Source of the DNA: Bacteroidaceae bacterium
GTDB taxonomy: Bacteria > Bacteroidota > Bacteroidia > Bacteroidales > Bacteroidaceae
Direction of reading: 5' to 3'
Assembly: GCA_017616445.1 (NCBI GenBank)
Contig: JAFZYE010000023.1
Coordinates: 1-61,827, forward strand
DNA: 61,827 nt
Shown here piece after piece: positions 34,641 to 43,403 of the stretch (positions are counted from its first letter, which is position 1; every line of letters begins with the position of its first letter). A program made the position numbers and the translations under genes. The notes under the pieces are model-generated. The model worked only from the letters and a program-made list of their open reading frames with translations. It ran no database searches and was not told the DNA's origin.

Positions 34641-37600
34641 ATGAAGACTTACAAAATCATTAACAACGTGACAGGTTGGATTATCTTTGCAATAGCTGCA
34701 TTTACCTATTGCTCTACGATCGAACCTACCGCCAGTTTTTGGGATTGTCCAGAATTCACCAGTACAGCATCAAAGCTGGAAATAGGACACCCACCTGGCG
34801 CACCATTTTTCATGCTCGTAGCAAATCTGTTCTCTCAGTTTGCGAGCGATCCGACTCAGATTGCCAAGATGGTCAACACGATGTCTGCGCTCCTGAGTGC
34901 AGGATGTATCTTGTTCCTATTCTGGTCGGTAACCCACCTGGCAAAGAAACTGATTTGTGAAGACGATGAGCAGTTGTCTGTTGGCAAGATGATTGCCATC
35001 ATGGCAAGCGGTATTGGTGGTGCACTTATCTATACTTGGAGTGACACCTTCTGGTTCAGTGCTGTTGAGAGTGAGGTATATGCATTCTCGTCATTCCTTA
35101 CGGCTCTTGTATTCTGGCTGATCCTAAAGTGGGAGAATAAAGCTGACGAACCAGGAAGCGACCGCTGGCTGATTCTCATCGCATACCTCGTGGGCTTGTC
35201 CATCGGTGTTCACCTCCTCAACTTGCTGTGTATCCCAGCGATGGTGCTTGTGTATTACTACAAACGTACAAAGAACCCAACAGGAAAGGGCTCACTGATT
35301 GCAGTGGGAGTTGCCGCAGTGATTATAGCTGCAGTACTGTATGGTGTGGTTCCTGGCATCATGAAGGTGGGAGGTTGGTTTGAGTTGCTGTTTGTCAACA
35401 CGATGGGCATGTCGTTCAATACAGGTCTTTACGTTTATCTCCTGCTTTTGATTGCATGTCTCGTCTGGGCTACCATCGAAACGACAAAGGCCACCAACAA
35501 GACTCGCATGAACATTGCGTTCCTTGTAAGCATTGCAATGCTGGGCATTCCGTTCTATAGCTTCGGTTGGAAGAGCGCCCTCATCGGTATCGTCGTGCTG
35601 GCTATCGTCGCTGCATTTGTGTTTATGTATAAGCATGTGACGTCAAGGGGTCTCAACACCACGATTCTTTGTCTGGCTCTGATGGTTATCGGCTATTCGT
35701 CTTATGCGCTGATTGTCATCCGTTCGACCGCCAATCCTCCGATGGATCAGAACTCTCCAGAGGATGTGTTCACCCTCGAGGAGTATCTGGGACGTGAGCA
35801 GTATGGCGACCGCCCATTGTTCTACGGACCTACGTTCAAGTCGAAGGCAGAAATCATTCAGAAGGGCGACAAGTTGATGTACAACACGTCGAAGGGTGCG
35901 CCTGTCTACCAGCGTAAGGAGAAGGCAAGTCCGGATGAGAAGGATGAATACGAGGTTATCCGCGAGAAATTCGAGTACGTCTATCCTTCCGACCAATGCA
36001 TGTTCTTCCCCCGTATCTATGAGGAGCGCGACGCATCAAAGTACATCTCCTGGCTTGCAGATATGCACTATAAGACCGTCAACTATAACATCCCAGGTCA
36101 GGGCAGTCAGCAGATTGAAATCCCCACTCAGGTGGACAACATCCGCTACTTCCTTTCCTATCAGATGAACTTCATGTACTGGCGCTACTTCATGTGGAAC
36201 TTCGCAGGTCGTCAGAACGACATTCAGGGACTGGGCGAGACTGAGCACGGCAACTGGATTACAGGTTTCAGTTTCCTCGACGACGCTCGTCTGGGTCGTC
36301 AGGACTTGTTGCCTACCGACCTGAAGGAGAACAAGGGACATAACGTCTTCTACTGCCTACCCCTTCTGCTCGGCATCATCGGCTTGCTGTGGCAGGCCTT
36401 CAAGGGCAAGAAAGGCATTCAGCAGTTCTGGGTTGTCTTCTTCCTGTTCTTCATGACCGGTATCGCCATTGTGCTCTATCTGAACCAGACACCAGGTCAG
36501 CCTCGTGAGCGCGACTATGCTTATGCAGGTTCGTTCTATGCGTATGCCATGTGGTGCGGACTGGGCATCACAGCCATCTACGCATGGTTAGAGAAAGTAC
36601 TGAATAAGCGACTCAACCAACGTCTTGGGGCAATCGTAGCATCCGTCATTGCATTCATTCCAGCCGTCGCTGTTCCTTTGCAGATGGTCAGCCAGACTTG
36701 GGACGACCACGATCGTAGCGGACGCTTCATGTGTCGCGACTTCGGACTGAACTATCTGGAGACCATCCCTCACGACGGAGTCATCTTCACCAATGGTGAT
36801 AACGATACCTTCCCACTTTGGTACAACGAAGACACAGAGGGCAACCGTACTGATGTACGTGTCTGCAACCTCTCTTACCTCCAGACCGACTGGTATATCG
36901 ACCAGATGAAACGTCCTGCTTTCGAGGGCGACAAACAGTCATCTCCGCTACCCATCTCATGGAAACGTATCCAGTACGTGTCAGGCAAGAACGAGATTGC
37001 GGAAGTCAATCCGCCAATCTACGTGAGGGGCCATGAGATCAGTATGAAGGAATTGGTTGAAACCATGTATCGTCAAGATCCAGAGACTGCAAAGGCCATC
37101 TGGGGCGAAGACCCATTCGAACTCAAGAACGCCATCAAGAAGTTCCTCCTCAAGGAAGACATCCCTGCAGAGTATGCCGATATGGTAAGGGATCTCCCAT
37201 CCTGTCTGCCATCCGACACCCTGCATGTGACCCTTAACAAGGAGGCCATTCGTAAGTCGGGCATGATGATTCCAGGTGATTCTATCCCAGATCAGATGGT
37301 CATCAGCCTCTCTGGTCAGAACCAGATCTATAAGAACTTCATCATGATGCTCGAGATGATTGCTCAGAGCAACTTCGAACGCCCACTTTACATGTCCACC
37401 ACTGTTGGTCCGCAGAACTACGGTAACCTCTGGCGTCACTTTGTGCAGGAAGGTTTGGCTTGGCGCATCACTCCGTTCTCTTTCGAAGAGAACATGCCTC
37501 AGCAGGCTGTTGTCGATACGGAAAAGATGTTCGATAACATGATGAACAAATACCATTACGGCAACCTGAAACAGCCAGGTCTCTACCTTGATGAGACGAC

Positions 37601-38081
37601 GACACGTATGTGTTGGACGCATCGCCGCTGGTTCGCACACCTCATCACCACGTTGCTCGAAGAGGGCAAGACCAACAAAGCACTCTTGGCGCTCGAGAAG
37701 TGTGATGCAGAGATTCCTGCTTACAATGTCCCCTATAAGGGCGATAACGGAGGATTGGAAATCGCCAACGGCTTCATTGCTTGCGGCAAGATAGACAAGG
37801 GTGTGGAAATCCTCGATGCGATGGAGAAGATATCACGCGAGTACATCACCTTCTATTCTTCGCTTGGCAACGCACGCTTCATTGCTGCTTGGCGTGACTG
37901 CCGCAGCGAGATTTATGCGCTTGTTGAGATTCAGCACTCGTTCGAGAAACTTGGTCAGTCTAAAGAGGCTGGAACCAAGGCTGCTGAGTATGCAAAGCAT
38001 GGCGAGGAGCTCCTCATGTTTGTCAACAACACATACGGCCTGCTCGCCTCAAGAGCTGAAGGGCTCGGCATCCAACCATGA
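34641..38081 (+). CDS. DUF2723-family GT-C-like membrane glycosyltransferase
   Basis: 1146 aa. 'WIIFAIAAFTYCSTIEPTAS' followed by 'FWDCPEFTSTASKLEIGHPPGAPFFML' is the DUF2723 signature, with an acidic residue in the first loop as in GT-C enzymes. About ten membrane helices fill residues 1-340, and three more lie near 570-680. The soluble C-terminal part (about 690-1146) contains 'HDGVIFTNGDNDTFPLWY' and ends in a TPR-like helical stretch. These proteins resemble protein O-mannosyltransferases, and a role in transferring sugar to exported proteins or glycans is inferred. The 4-nt overlap with the deacetylase gene supports a glycan role. Confidence 0.9.
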   Translation: MKTYKIINNVTGWIIFAIAAFTYCSTIEPTASFWDCPEFTSTASKLEIGHPPGAPFFMLVANLFSQFASDPTQIAKMVNTMSALLSAGCILFLFWSVTHLAKKLICEDDEQLSVGKMIAIMASGIGGALIYTWSDTFWFSAVESEVYAFSSFLTALVFWLILKWENKADEPGSDRWLILIAYLVGLSIGVHLLNLLCIPAMVLVYYYKRTKNPTGKGSLIAVGVAAVIIAAVLYGVVPGIMKVGGWFELLFVNTMGMSFNTGLYVYLLLLIACLVWATIETTKATNKTRMNIAFLVSIAMLGIPFYSFGWKSALIGIVVLAIVAAFVFMYKHVTSRGLNTTILCLALMVIGYSSYALIVIRSTANPPMDQNSPEDVFTLEEYLGREQYGDRPLFYGPTFKSKAEIIQKGDKLMYNTSKGAPVYQRKEKASPDEKDEYEVIREKFEYVYPSDQCMFFPRIYEERDASKYISWLADMHYKTVNYNIPGQGSQQIEIPTQVDNIRYFLSYQMNFMYWRYFMWNFAGRQNDIQGLGETEHGNWITGFSFLDDARLGRQDLLPTDLKENKGHNVFYCLPLLLGIIGLLWQAFKGKKGIQQFWVVFFLFFMTGIAIVLYLNQTPGQPRERDYAYAGSFYAYAMWCGLGITAIYAWLEKVLNKRLNQRLGAIVASVIAFIPAVAVPLQMVSQTWDDHDRSGRFMCRDFGLNYLETIPHDGVIFTNGDNDTFPLWYNEDTEGNRTDVRVCNLSYLQTDWYIDQMKRPAFEGDKQSSPLPISWKRIQYVSGKNEIAEVNPPIYVRGHEISMKELVETMYRQDPETAKAIWGEDPFELKNAIKKFLLKEDIPAEYADMVRDLPSCLPSDTLHVTLNKEAIRKSGMMIPGDSIPDQMVISLSGQNQIYKNFIMMLEMIAQSNFERPLYMSTTVGPQNYGNLWRHFVQEGLAWRITPFSFEENMPQQAVVDTEKMFDNMMNKYHYGNLKQPGLYLDETTTRMCWTHRRWFAHLITTLLEEGKTNKALLALEKCDAEIPAYNVPYKGDNGGLEIANGFIACGKIDKGVEILDAMEKISREYITFYSSLGNARFIAAWRDCRSEIYALVEIQHSFEKLGQSKEAGTKAAEYAKHGEELLMFVNNTYGLLASRAEGLGIQP

Positions 38082-38719
38082 TCATCGAGCAACCAAGTAC
38101 GTGGCTGCGATGGCTTTATCCCAGTGCCATCTGGCGCATGCCCCATTCGGAACGGGCCGTCTATCTCACATTTGACGACGGTCCGATTCCCGAGGCAACG
38201 CCATTTATCCTCGACACACTCGACCACTATGGCGTGAAGGCCACGTTCTTCATGGTGGGCGACAATGTCCGTAAGTATCCTGAACTGATGCACGACATTG
38301 AGCGACGGGGGCACAGGCTGGGCAATCACACCCACAACCACATAGGCGGGTTCGGATACCGAAGCAAGACTTTCCTACGTAACGCTTATGAGGCCGACAA
38401 ACTTATCCACTCCCATTTGTTCCGTCCGCCTCGCGGATGGATGCGGTGGACACAGTACATGCGGTTGCGTCGTAAGTTCACCATCATCATGTGGGATGTC
38501 GTTACCCGCGACTACAGCCGTTTGCTTACCGCTGACGATGTGGTCAACAACGTGAAGCGCTACACACGTAATGGTAGCATCATCACGTTCCACGACTCGC
38601 TGAAGAGTATCGACAAGCTCCGCACAGCCCTCCCGCAGTCCATCGAATGGCTGCTGGCGCAGGGTTATGAGTTCCGCCTGTTTGATGCCGACCAACCACG
38701 AAGCCGACATTTGAAGTAA
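38078..38719 (+). CDS. Polysaccharide deacetylase (NodB/CE4)
   Basis: 213 aa. 'AVYLTFDDGPIPEATPFILD' (TFDDGP metal and catalytic motif, about residue 30), 'KATFFMVGDNVRKYPEL', 'HRLGNHTHNHIGG' (H-x3-H metal ligands) and 'FRPPRGWMRWTQ' give the CE4 fold, and 'GSIITFHDS' the last motif. No classical signal peptide is seen, so the enzyme may act in the cytoplasm or on lipid-linked glycan at the membrane. Translation is coupled to the DUF2723 gene (ATGA), suggesting they modify the same glycan. A degraded C-rich hairpin follows. Confidence 0.92.
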   Translation: MIIEQPSTWLRWLYPSAIWRMPHSERAVYLTFDDGPIPEATPFILDTLDHYGVKATFFMVGDNVRKYPELMHDIERRGHRLGNHTHNHIGGFGYRSKTFLRNAYEADKLIHSHLFRPPRGWMRWTQYMRLRRKFTIIMWDVVTRDYSRLLTADDVVNNVKRYTRNGSIITFHDSLKSIDKLRTALPQSIEWLLAQGYEFRLFDADQPRSRHLK

Positions 38720-38746
38720 GGCCCCCTTAATTCCCCCATAGGGAGA
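38720..38746. repeat. C-rich hairpin, degraded (copy 6)
   Basis: gccccc...ttccccc ata gggag directly after the deacetylase stop codon; the right arm has decayed. Confidence 0.55.
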
Positions 38747-38761
38747 GAATCATGAACAGGT

Positions 38762-39769
38762 ATGAGCAAGATTATTCACCTCATGTCAGAAAGTATCAAA
38801 GCCGAAGCCATGCGCCTCGGCTTTAATGCTTGTGGTATTGCACGAGTGTCGCGAGTTGATGATGCAACTGCTGCTGCTTTCGACCGTTGGATAGGTGAAG
38901 GTCGTCATGCAGGGATGGACTACATGGCTCGTCATGGTGATGCTCGCTACCATCCCGACCACGTGCTGCCTGGCTGCCGTACCATCGTGTCGCTGGCCAT
39001 GAACTATTATCCTGCTCACCGCATGGCTGACGACCAATATCAGTTTGCTTACTATGCCTATGGTCGTGACTATCACGATGTGATGAAAGCCCGCATACGC
39101 GAACTGGCAAAGAATATCTTTGATTCTTCTGAGTATTCCGATTTTTCCGATTATTCCGAATACTCAGAGTCCTCCCCCTCGAAGGAGTTAAAGAAAAATT
39201 ACTATCGTGTAGCCGTTGATTCTGCCCCCCTACTCGAACGCTATTGGGCACTTCAGGCAGGGCTCGGCTGGATTGGTCGCAACCACAACCTGATTATTCC
39301 CCATAAAGGGAGTTTCTTTGTGCTTGGCGAACTTCTTCTAACGGCAGAAGTAGATTGTTATGATTCACCTATAGAATCTCGGTGTGGGACCTGCCGTCGT
39401 TGTATCGATGCCTGTCCAACCTGCGCATTGACCGATAGCGGAGTTGATGCACAACGCTGCCTTTCTTATCTCACTATCGAGCATCGAGGTCCATTCAGTC
39501 CCGAACAGGCAACACTCATCCGCCAGCAGCCTACACCTTATTATATATATGGATGCGACCGTTGTCAGCGAGCATGTCCACACAACAGTTTCGCTCAGCC
39601 CAACGAAACTGCAGAGTTTCAGCCTTCACAGGCGTTGTTAGCAATGACCCCTAAAGATTGGTGTCAACTGACCCGTGAAAAATACACAGAATTGTTCCGT
39701 GGTTCGCCCGTGAAACGAGCAAAATATGAGGGATTGATGCGAAATATTGAAACAATTACTAAGGAATAA
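38762..39769 (+). CDS. queG: Epoxyqueuosine reductase QueG
   Basis: 335 aa. Cobalamin- and Fe-S-dependent enzyme for the last step of queuosine synthesis in tRNA. 'IKAEAMRLGFNACGIA' and 'VDSAPLLERYWALQAGLGWIGRN' match the N-terminal part. Two 4Fe-4S motifs are visible: 'CGTCRRCIDACP' (about residue 209) and 'CDRCQRACPHN' (about 265). Residues 124-138 (E-Y-S-D-F-S-D-Y-S-E-Y-S-E-S-S) are a low-complexity insert encoded by five in-frame 9-nt repeats, in a loop before the VDSAP segment. This makes the protein slightly longer than usual. Upstream genes have envelope roles, so the linkage may be fortuitous. Confidence 0.93.
   Translation: MSKIIHLMSESIKAEAMRLGFNACGIARVSRVDDATAAAFDRWIGEGRHAGMDYMARHGDARYHPDHVLPGCRTIVSLAMNYYPAHRMADDQYQFAYYAYGRDYHDVMKARIRELAKNIFDSSEYSDFSDYSEYSESSPSKELKKNYYRVAVDSAPLLERYWALQAGLGWIGRNHNLIIPHKGSFFVLGELLLTAEVDCYDSPIESRCGTCRRCIDACPTCALTDSGVDAQRCLSYLTIEHRGPFSPEQATLIRQQPTPYYIYGCDRCQRACPHNSFAQPNETAEFQPSQALLAMTPKDWCQLTREKYTELFRGSPVKRAKYEGLMRNIETITKE
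39131..39175. repeat. In-frame 9-nt tandem repeat in queG
   Basis: gagtattcc, gatttttcc, gattattcc, gaatactca, gagtcctcc: five units, each encoding acidic-aromatic-Ser (last E-S-S). Confidence 0.88.
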
Positions 39770-39793
39770 GAAAGCCACGAGCAGCAGAATCTT

Positions 39794-40204
39794 GTGACAA
39801 TTGTGACAAAGGACAGTCCATTTTTGCACGATTGAGCAATGCAATCCTTACCACAGGTATCTGTAGGAACGATTCGCCAGAAAAATTACCTCAAAAACCA
39901 CCCTTAAAACTATCAATAATCAATATCAATATGATTAATAATAGATTGATAATAGTATATTTGATAAGATTTATAGTATTTTTTTAAGTAGTAAGTTAGT
40001 AGTAAATCTAATGATTAATTAATAAATAATTATTCATAAATTATTCAATATTTACAAAACATCTACTGCTCAGAATCCAAAATCGTGTAAAATCAACTGT
40101 CACAAATGTCACACTTGTCACAGTCGGAGGCGTTTTTGTTACCCCTAGGGGCTGCAAAATTTTCCCTTAGGGGCTGCAAGTGTTACCTCATGAGGCTGCA
40201 AAAA
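39794..40204. repeat. Gene-free stretch with 9-, 11- and 22-nt repeats
   Basis: The interval between queG and chrA (39770-40335) contains ttgtgacaa x2 (39794-39811) and the inverted form tgtcacaaa/tgtcacact/tgtcacagt (40098-40124). It also has an AT-rich 11-nt phased run (attaataatag 39934-39944, attgataatag 39945-39955, and neighbours to 39977). Three 22-nt units with palindromes cccctagggg, cccttagggg and cctcatgagg, each followed by ctgcaa, lie at 40139-40204. No gene is credible here. No clear terminator for either convergent gene is seen. Confidence 0.75.
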
Positions 40205-40335
40205 TGGGAAAAAGGTACGTTTAAAAACAGCGATAGCGTGCAGGAAAATTGACCCCACACGCCCCGTTTTTGCCATTTTATTCGGTCAAAACAATGTTTT
40301 TTAGGAAAAATTGGAGCCTTCAACCTACACCTTTA

Positions 40336-40908
40336 TTAATAGATAAGGAGTCCCGCAAGACCTGCGAGGATAATCATCATGATAGGGTGGATGCGATAAA
40401 GGCGAGTGCCGATGAAGGCGAAGATGAAGATGAGCAAGCTCGCGATGAATTGAAATGTGCTTTCCGATGGATTGCCGAAGTTATCAGCTGACATGAGCAG
40501 GATGGCAGCAGCAGCAATCAATCCGACGATGGCTGGGCGCAGCAGAGAGAAGATGCTTGTGACGGCAGAGGTCTTGCTGTACTTCAACAGTATCTTGCTG
40601 ATGGTCAGCATGAGGAGGAACGGTACCCAAAGTACGCTGAGCGATGCCAGAACAGCACCAAGAATGCCCATCCATTCAGGATATCCTTCGTTAATCACGG
40701 CCGTATAGCCTGTGTAAGTGGCGCAGTTGATACCGATAGGACCAGGTGTGCTCTGGCTGATGGCCACGATGTCGGTGAACTCAGCGGATGTGAGCCACTG
40801 GTTCTTCTCCACCACCTCGTTGTGGATGAGCGACAGCATCGCATAGCCTCCTCCAAAGTTGAAAGCGCCTATCTTTGTGAATACTATGAACAACTGCCAG
40901 AAAATCAT
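40336..40908 (-). CDS. chrA: Chromate-transporter-family protein, half-size (second of pair)
   Basis: 190 aa, single ChrA domain: 'LFIVFTKIGAFNFGGGYAMLSLIHNEVVEKNQWLTSAEFTDIVAISQSTPGPIGIN', then about five further membrane helices. Short-chain ChrA proteins work as pairs of separate halves with opposite membrane orientation. The partner is directly upstream (20-nt gap). Chromate export is known for some members; in Bacteroidetes the natural substrate is uncertain. Confidence 0.9.
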   Translation of the reverse strand: MIFWQLFIVFTKIGAFNFGGGYAMLSLIHNEVVEKNQWLTSAEFTDIVAISQSTPGPIGINCATYTGYTAVINEGYPEWMGILGAVLASLSVLWVPFLLMLTISKILLKYSKTSAVTSIFSLLRPAIVGLIAAAAILLMSADNFGNPSESTFQFIASLLIFIFAFIGTRLYRIHPIMMIILAGLAGLLIY

Positions 40909-40928
40909 GTCATTTATGCTTTAGCCAA

Positions 40929-41483
40929 TTACAATTTACTATCATCCTGCGGTTTTATCCTCCCCCATAGAAATCCAAGGACTCCTGCCACAAGGATAAT
41001 CCAGATGGGTGAGACACCGAAGGCGGTGATGAGGATACAGGCCACGATGGGAATCCACGCGTTGTAGAGCGTAATCTTTGCCGTTCGAGCCATTGAAAAG
41101 CAGGGTGCGGCAATGAGTGCGACTACTGCAGGTCGTACTCCCATGAATATCTTTTCGATATAGACATTTTCTTTGAACGCACGGAAGAACATGGCGATGA
41201 GAAGGATGGCCACAATGGATGGTAGAGCTACGCCAAGCGAACCGATGATGCCTCCAACCACTCCACGTGCCTTGTTGCCAATATGGCTGGCCATGTTGAT
41301 GGCGAACAGACCGGGTGTGCTTTGTGCTACGATAAGGATGTCCATGAACTCTTCGTGAGTAAGCCATTGCTTACGGTCCACAATCTCCTTCTCCATGATG
41401 GGAACCATAGCGTAGCCGCCTCCGAGGGTGAACGCCCCGATTTTGGCGAACGTGATGAACATACTCATCAGATTCGTATTCAT
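40929..41483 (-). CDS. chrA: Chromate-transporter-family protein, half-size (first of pair)
   Basis: 184 aa from ATG 41483 (MNTNLMSMFITFAKIGAF). A longer frame to 41522 overlaps the acyltransferase gene and adds a non-hydrophobic start. The 4-nt overlap (ATGA) with the upstream stop supports this choice. 'FTLGGGYAMVPIMEKEIVDRKQWLTHEEFMDILIVAQSTPGLFAINMASHIG' is the ChrA motif. Forms the pair with the next gene. Confidence 0.9.
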   Translation of the reverse strand: MNTNLMSMFITFAKIGAFTLGGGYAMVPIMEKEIVDRKQWLTHEEFMDILIVAQSTPGLFAINMASHIGNKARGVVGGIIGSLGVALPSIVAILLIAMFFRAFKENVYIEKIFMGVRPAVVALIAAPCFSMARTAKITLYNAWIPIVACILITAFGVSPIWIILVAGVLGFLWGRIKPQDDSKL

Positions 41484-42388
41484 GCGTTTCTCTCCTCCCA
41501 TTCTTCCTTGGTACGCGTCCATCGCTTATGTGTCCAAAGCCACAGCTCAGGATGCTTGCGAATGTCGGCCTCTAAGAGTTCCATATATTTATCCGTAATC
41601 TCGTAGTCAGGCATCGAACCTGGGTCGAGCGTGATTGGTACGATGCGGCATTGGTAGTAGCCACGTCGGATGCGACTGACGCTACCGTAATAAACCAACG
41701 TATTGAGTTTCTTTGCTATCTGCTCCGTGCCGATGAACACGGCTGAGTCGTGGTGGAGGAACTGACAGAAATGATGGATGGCATCCCAACGAGGCTGCTG
41801 ATCTGCAATCATACCGCAGATGACAGGACGCCCCAATGCGTTGAGTTGCATGAGCCGGCGTACCGTTTGGCGCATCTTGATACACTCGCCACCATACTGT
41901 TCACGTAAGTCAATGAATAGCTGGTCGAACACATCGTCGCTCAGCGGATGGTACACCTGCGAACAGTGTACACCAGGCGTCCAGTACTGAAGCGAGGCAA
42001 TCCATTCCCAGTTGGCGTAATGTCCCAACATCAGGAACAATATCTTCTGTTCATCAGAGAAGTTGACACATGCCTTGTCAGCATCGACAAACACCATGCG
42101 GCGCATCATCTCCTCCTTCGACATCGAGAACTGCTTGATCATCTCAACGAACGTGTCGCAGAACTGATGATAGAATGCGTGTTCGATAGCCTTAATCTCC
42201 TTGATGTCCTTTTCTGGGAAACACTCAGTGAGTTGTTGGCGAACCAACTTGCGACGGTAGAAAGCAAAGACAAAAGGATAGGCCATATCGGACAGCACAT
42301 AGAGCAACCTCATCGGTAAAAGTGAGATGAGGTAGAACACTGTTCGTATGAAATGGTACAATACCTTTTGTTTCTTATTGAGCTCCAT
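41480..42388 (-). CDS. Lipid A biosynthesis acyltransferase (LpxL/HtrB family)
   Basis: 302 aa. An N-terminal membrane helix (YHFIRTVFYLISLLPMRLLYVL) and 'LFLMLGHYANWEWIASL' with the H-x4-(D/E) catalytic pair (HYANWE, about residue 117), then 'PVICGMIADQQPRW' and 'WLWTHKRWTRTKEEW' at the end, as in LpxL/LpxM-type proteins. It adds a secondary acyl chain to lipid A at the inner membrane. It overlaps the GT9 gene by 14 nt and chrA by 4 nt; with the heptosyltransferase neighbour, it forms an LPS-assembly pair. Confidence 0.92.
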   Translation of the reverse strand: MELNKKQKVLYHFIRTVFYLISLLPMRLLYVLSDMAYPFVFAFYRRKLVRQQLTECFPEKDIKEIKAIEHAFYHQFCDTFVEMIKQFSMSKEEMMRRMVFVDADKACVNFSDEQKILFLMLGHYANWEWIASLQYWTPGVHCSQVYHPLSDDVFDQLFIDLREQYGGECIKMRQTVRRLMQLNALGRPVICGMIADQQPRWDAIHHFCQFLHHDSAVFIGTEQIAKKLNTLVYYGSVSRIRRGYYQCRIVPITLDPGSMPDYEITDKYMELLEADIRKHPELWLWTHKRWTRTKEEWEERNA

Positions 42389-43373
42389 ATTTCTTAGCTA
42401 GATCCACAATCATTTGAGGTGTTATCTGCCGCAGACAAGGGTAGTCGCCTTTGCTGCATGGCTTGCTTCCATAGATTGAACAAGGTCGGCACGGCATTGG
42501 AATCTGAATGATGGATTCTTCGGGCTGGTTCCAAGCAACAAATCCTGCTTTCGGATGTGTTGCTCCCCAAACAGAGATGGTACGAGTTCCCATGATTGCC
42601 GCCATGTGCATATTGCTCGAATCCATCGCAATCATCAACTGCAGATGGCTCATTAACAACAACTCCTGTTTGAGCCCAGCGCACTTACCTACGACCGAGA
42701 TGACATTCTTGCGTGCCCAAGATTCCAACACGGTAGCTTCTTCGTGTCCTGCTCCGAACAGGTATATCTGATTGCCGCTATCTGCAAGCTTATCAACCAC
42801 CTCGCGCATCATTTCCAAAGGATATACCTTCCCTTGGTGGGCTGCAAAAGGTGCAATGCCGATTGCTGGCTGTTGAACGTCAAAGGGGATGGGGGTATCA
42901 GCAACAACAGGAGGAGCGTAGTTGATTTCCAACTTCAGTCCCAACTCCTGAAATACGGCAGCATATTTCTCTGTTATCGGCATCAACGGCTCATGCTCCA
43001 ATCCATGACCAATCAAAGCTTTACGATCTGCCCTCCCTTTACGAATGACAGCCACTTTTGTCCCTTTCATACGAAACCTTGTCCGCAGATACTTGGTTCG
43101 TAGCACATCGTGAAGATCAGCAACAGCATCGAACCGCTCGTTCTTCAACTGTCCGTAGAGCTTCCCCAATCCGGCTATACCGTGATAGTCATGCAGGTTT
43201 GCTCCAACGACAGTCACGTTGGCTGGCATCCAGGAAAACAGCTCCACCATCCGTTTCTGCGTGAGAAGAGTGATTGACAGGTCAGGATTGCAATTAGCCA
43301 ACGATGTGATGATTGGAACAGTCATCGCCACGTCGCCCAATGCGGAAAACCTTATGATTAGCAATCTCTTCAT
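42375..43373 (-). CDS. Glycosyltransferase family 9 (heptosyltransferase-like)
   Basis: 332 aa from M at 43373 (MKRLLIIRFSALGDVAMTVP); a longer start at 43385 adds four residues. The opening is the GT9 nucleotide-sugar pattern. 'IGIAPFAAHQGKVYPLEMMREVVDKL', 'LFGAGHEEATVLESWA' and 'LLMSHLQLMIAMDSSNMHMAAIMGTRTISVWGATHPKAG' (the conserved D-S-x-x-x-H-M-A-A) follow. It probably adds a sugar to the LPS core. It lies 30 nt after the DUF4254 gene, which often accompanies it. Confidence 0.92.
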   Translation of the reverse strand: MKRLLIIRFSALGDVAMTVPIITSLANCNPDLSITLLTQKRMVELFSWMPANVTVVGANLHDYHGIAGLGKLYGQLKNERFDAVADLHDVLRTKYLRTRFRMKGTKVAVIRKGRADRKALIGHGLEHEPLMPITEKYAAVFQELGLKLEINYAPPVVADTPIPFDVQQPAIGIAPFAAHQGKVYPLEMMREVVDKLADSGNQIYLFGAGHEEATVLESWARKNVISVVGKCAGLKQELLLMSHLQLMIAMDSSNMHMAAIMGTRTISVWGATHPKAGFVAWNQPEESIIQIPMPCRPCSIYGSKPCSKGDYPCLRQITPQMIVDLAKKYGAQ

Positions 43374-43403
43374 CTCAAGCAGCAAATAAATGGGGAAGTA
43401 TCT

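Noticed and set aside
40249-41606. Plus-strand frames opposite chrA and the lipid A acyltransferase
   Set aside because: They are shadows of well-supported minus-strand membrane protein genes.
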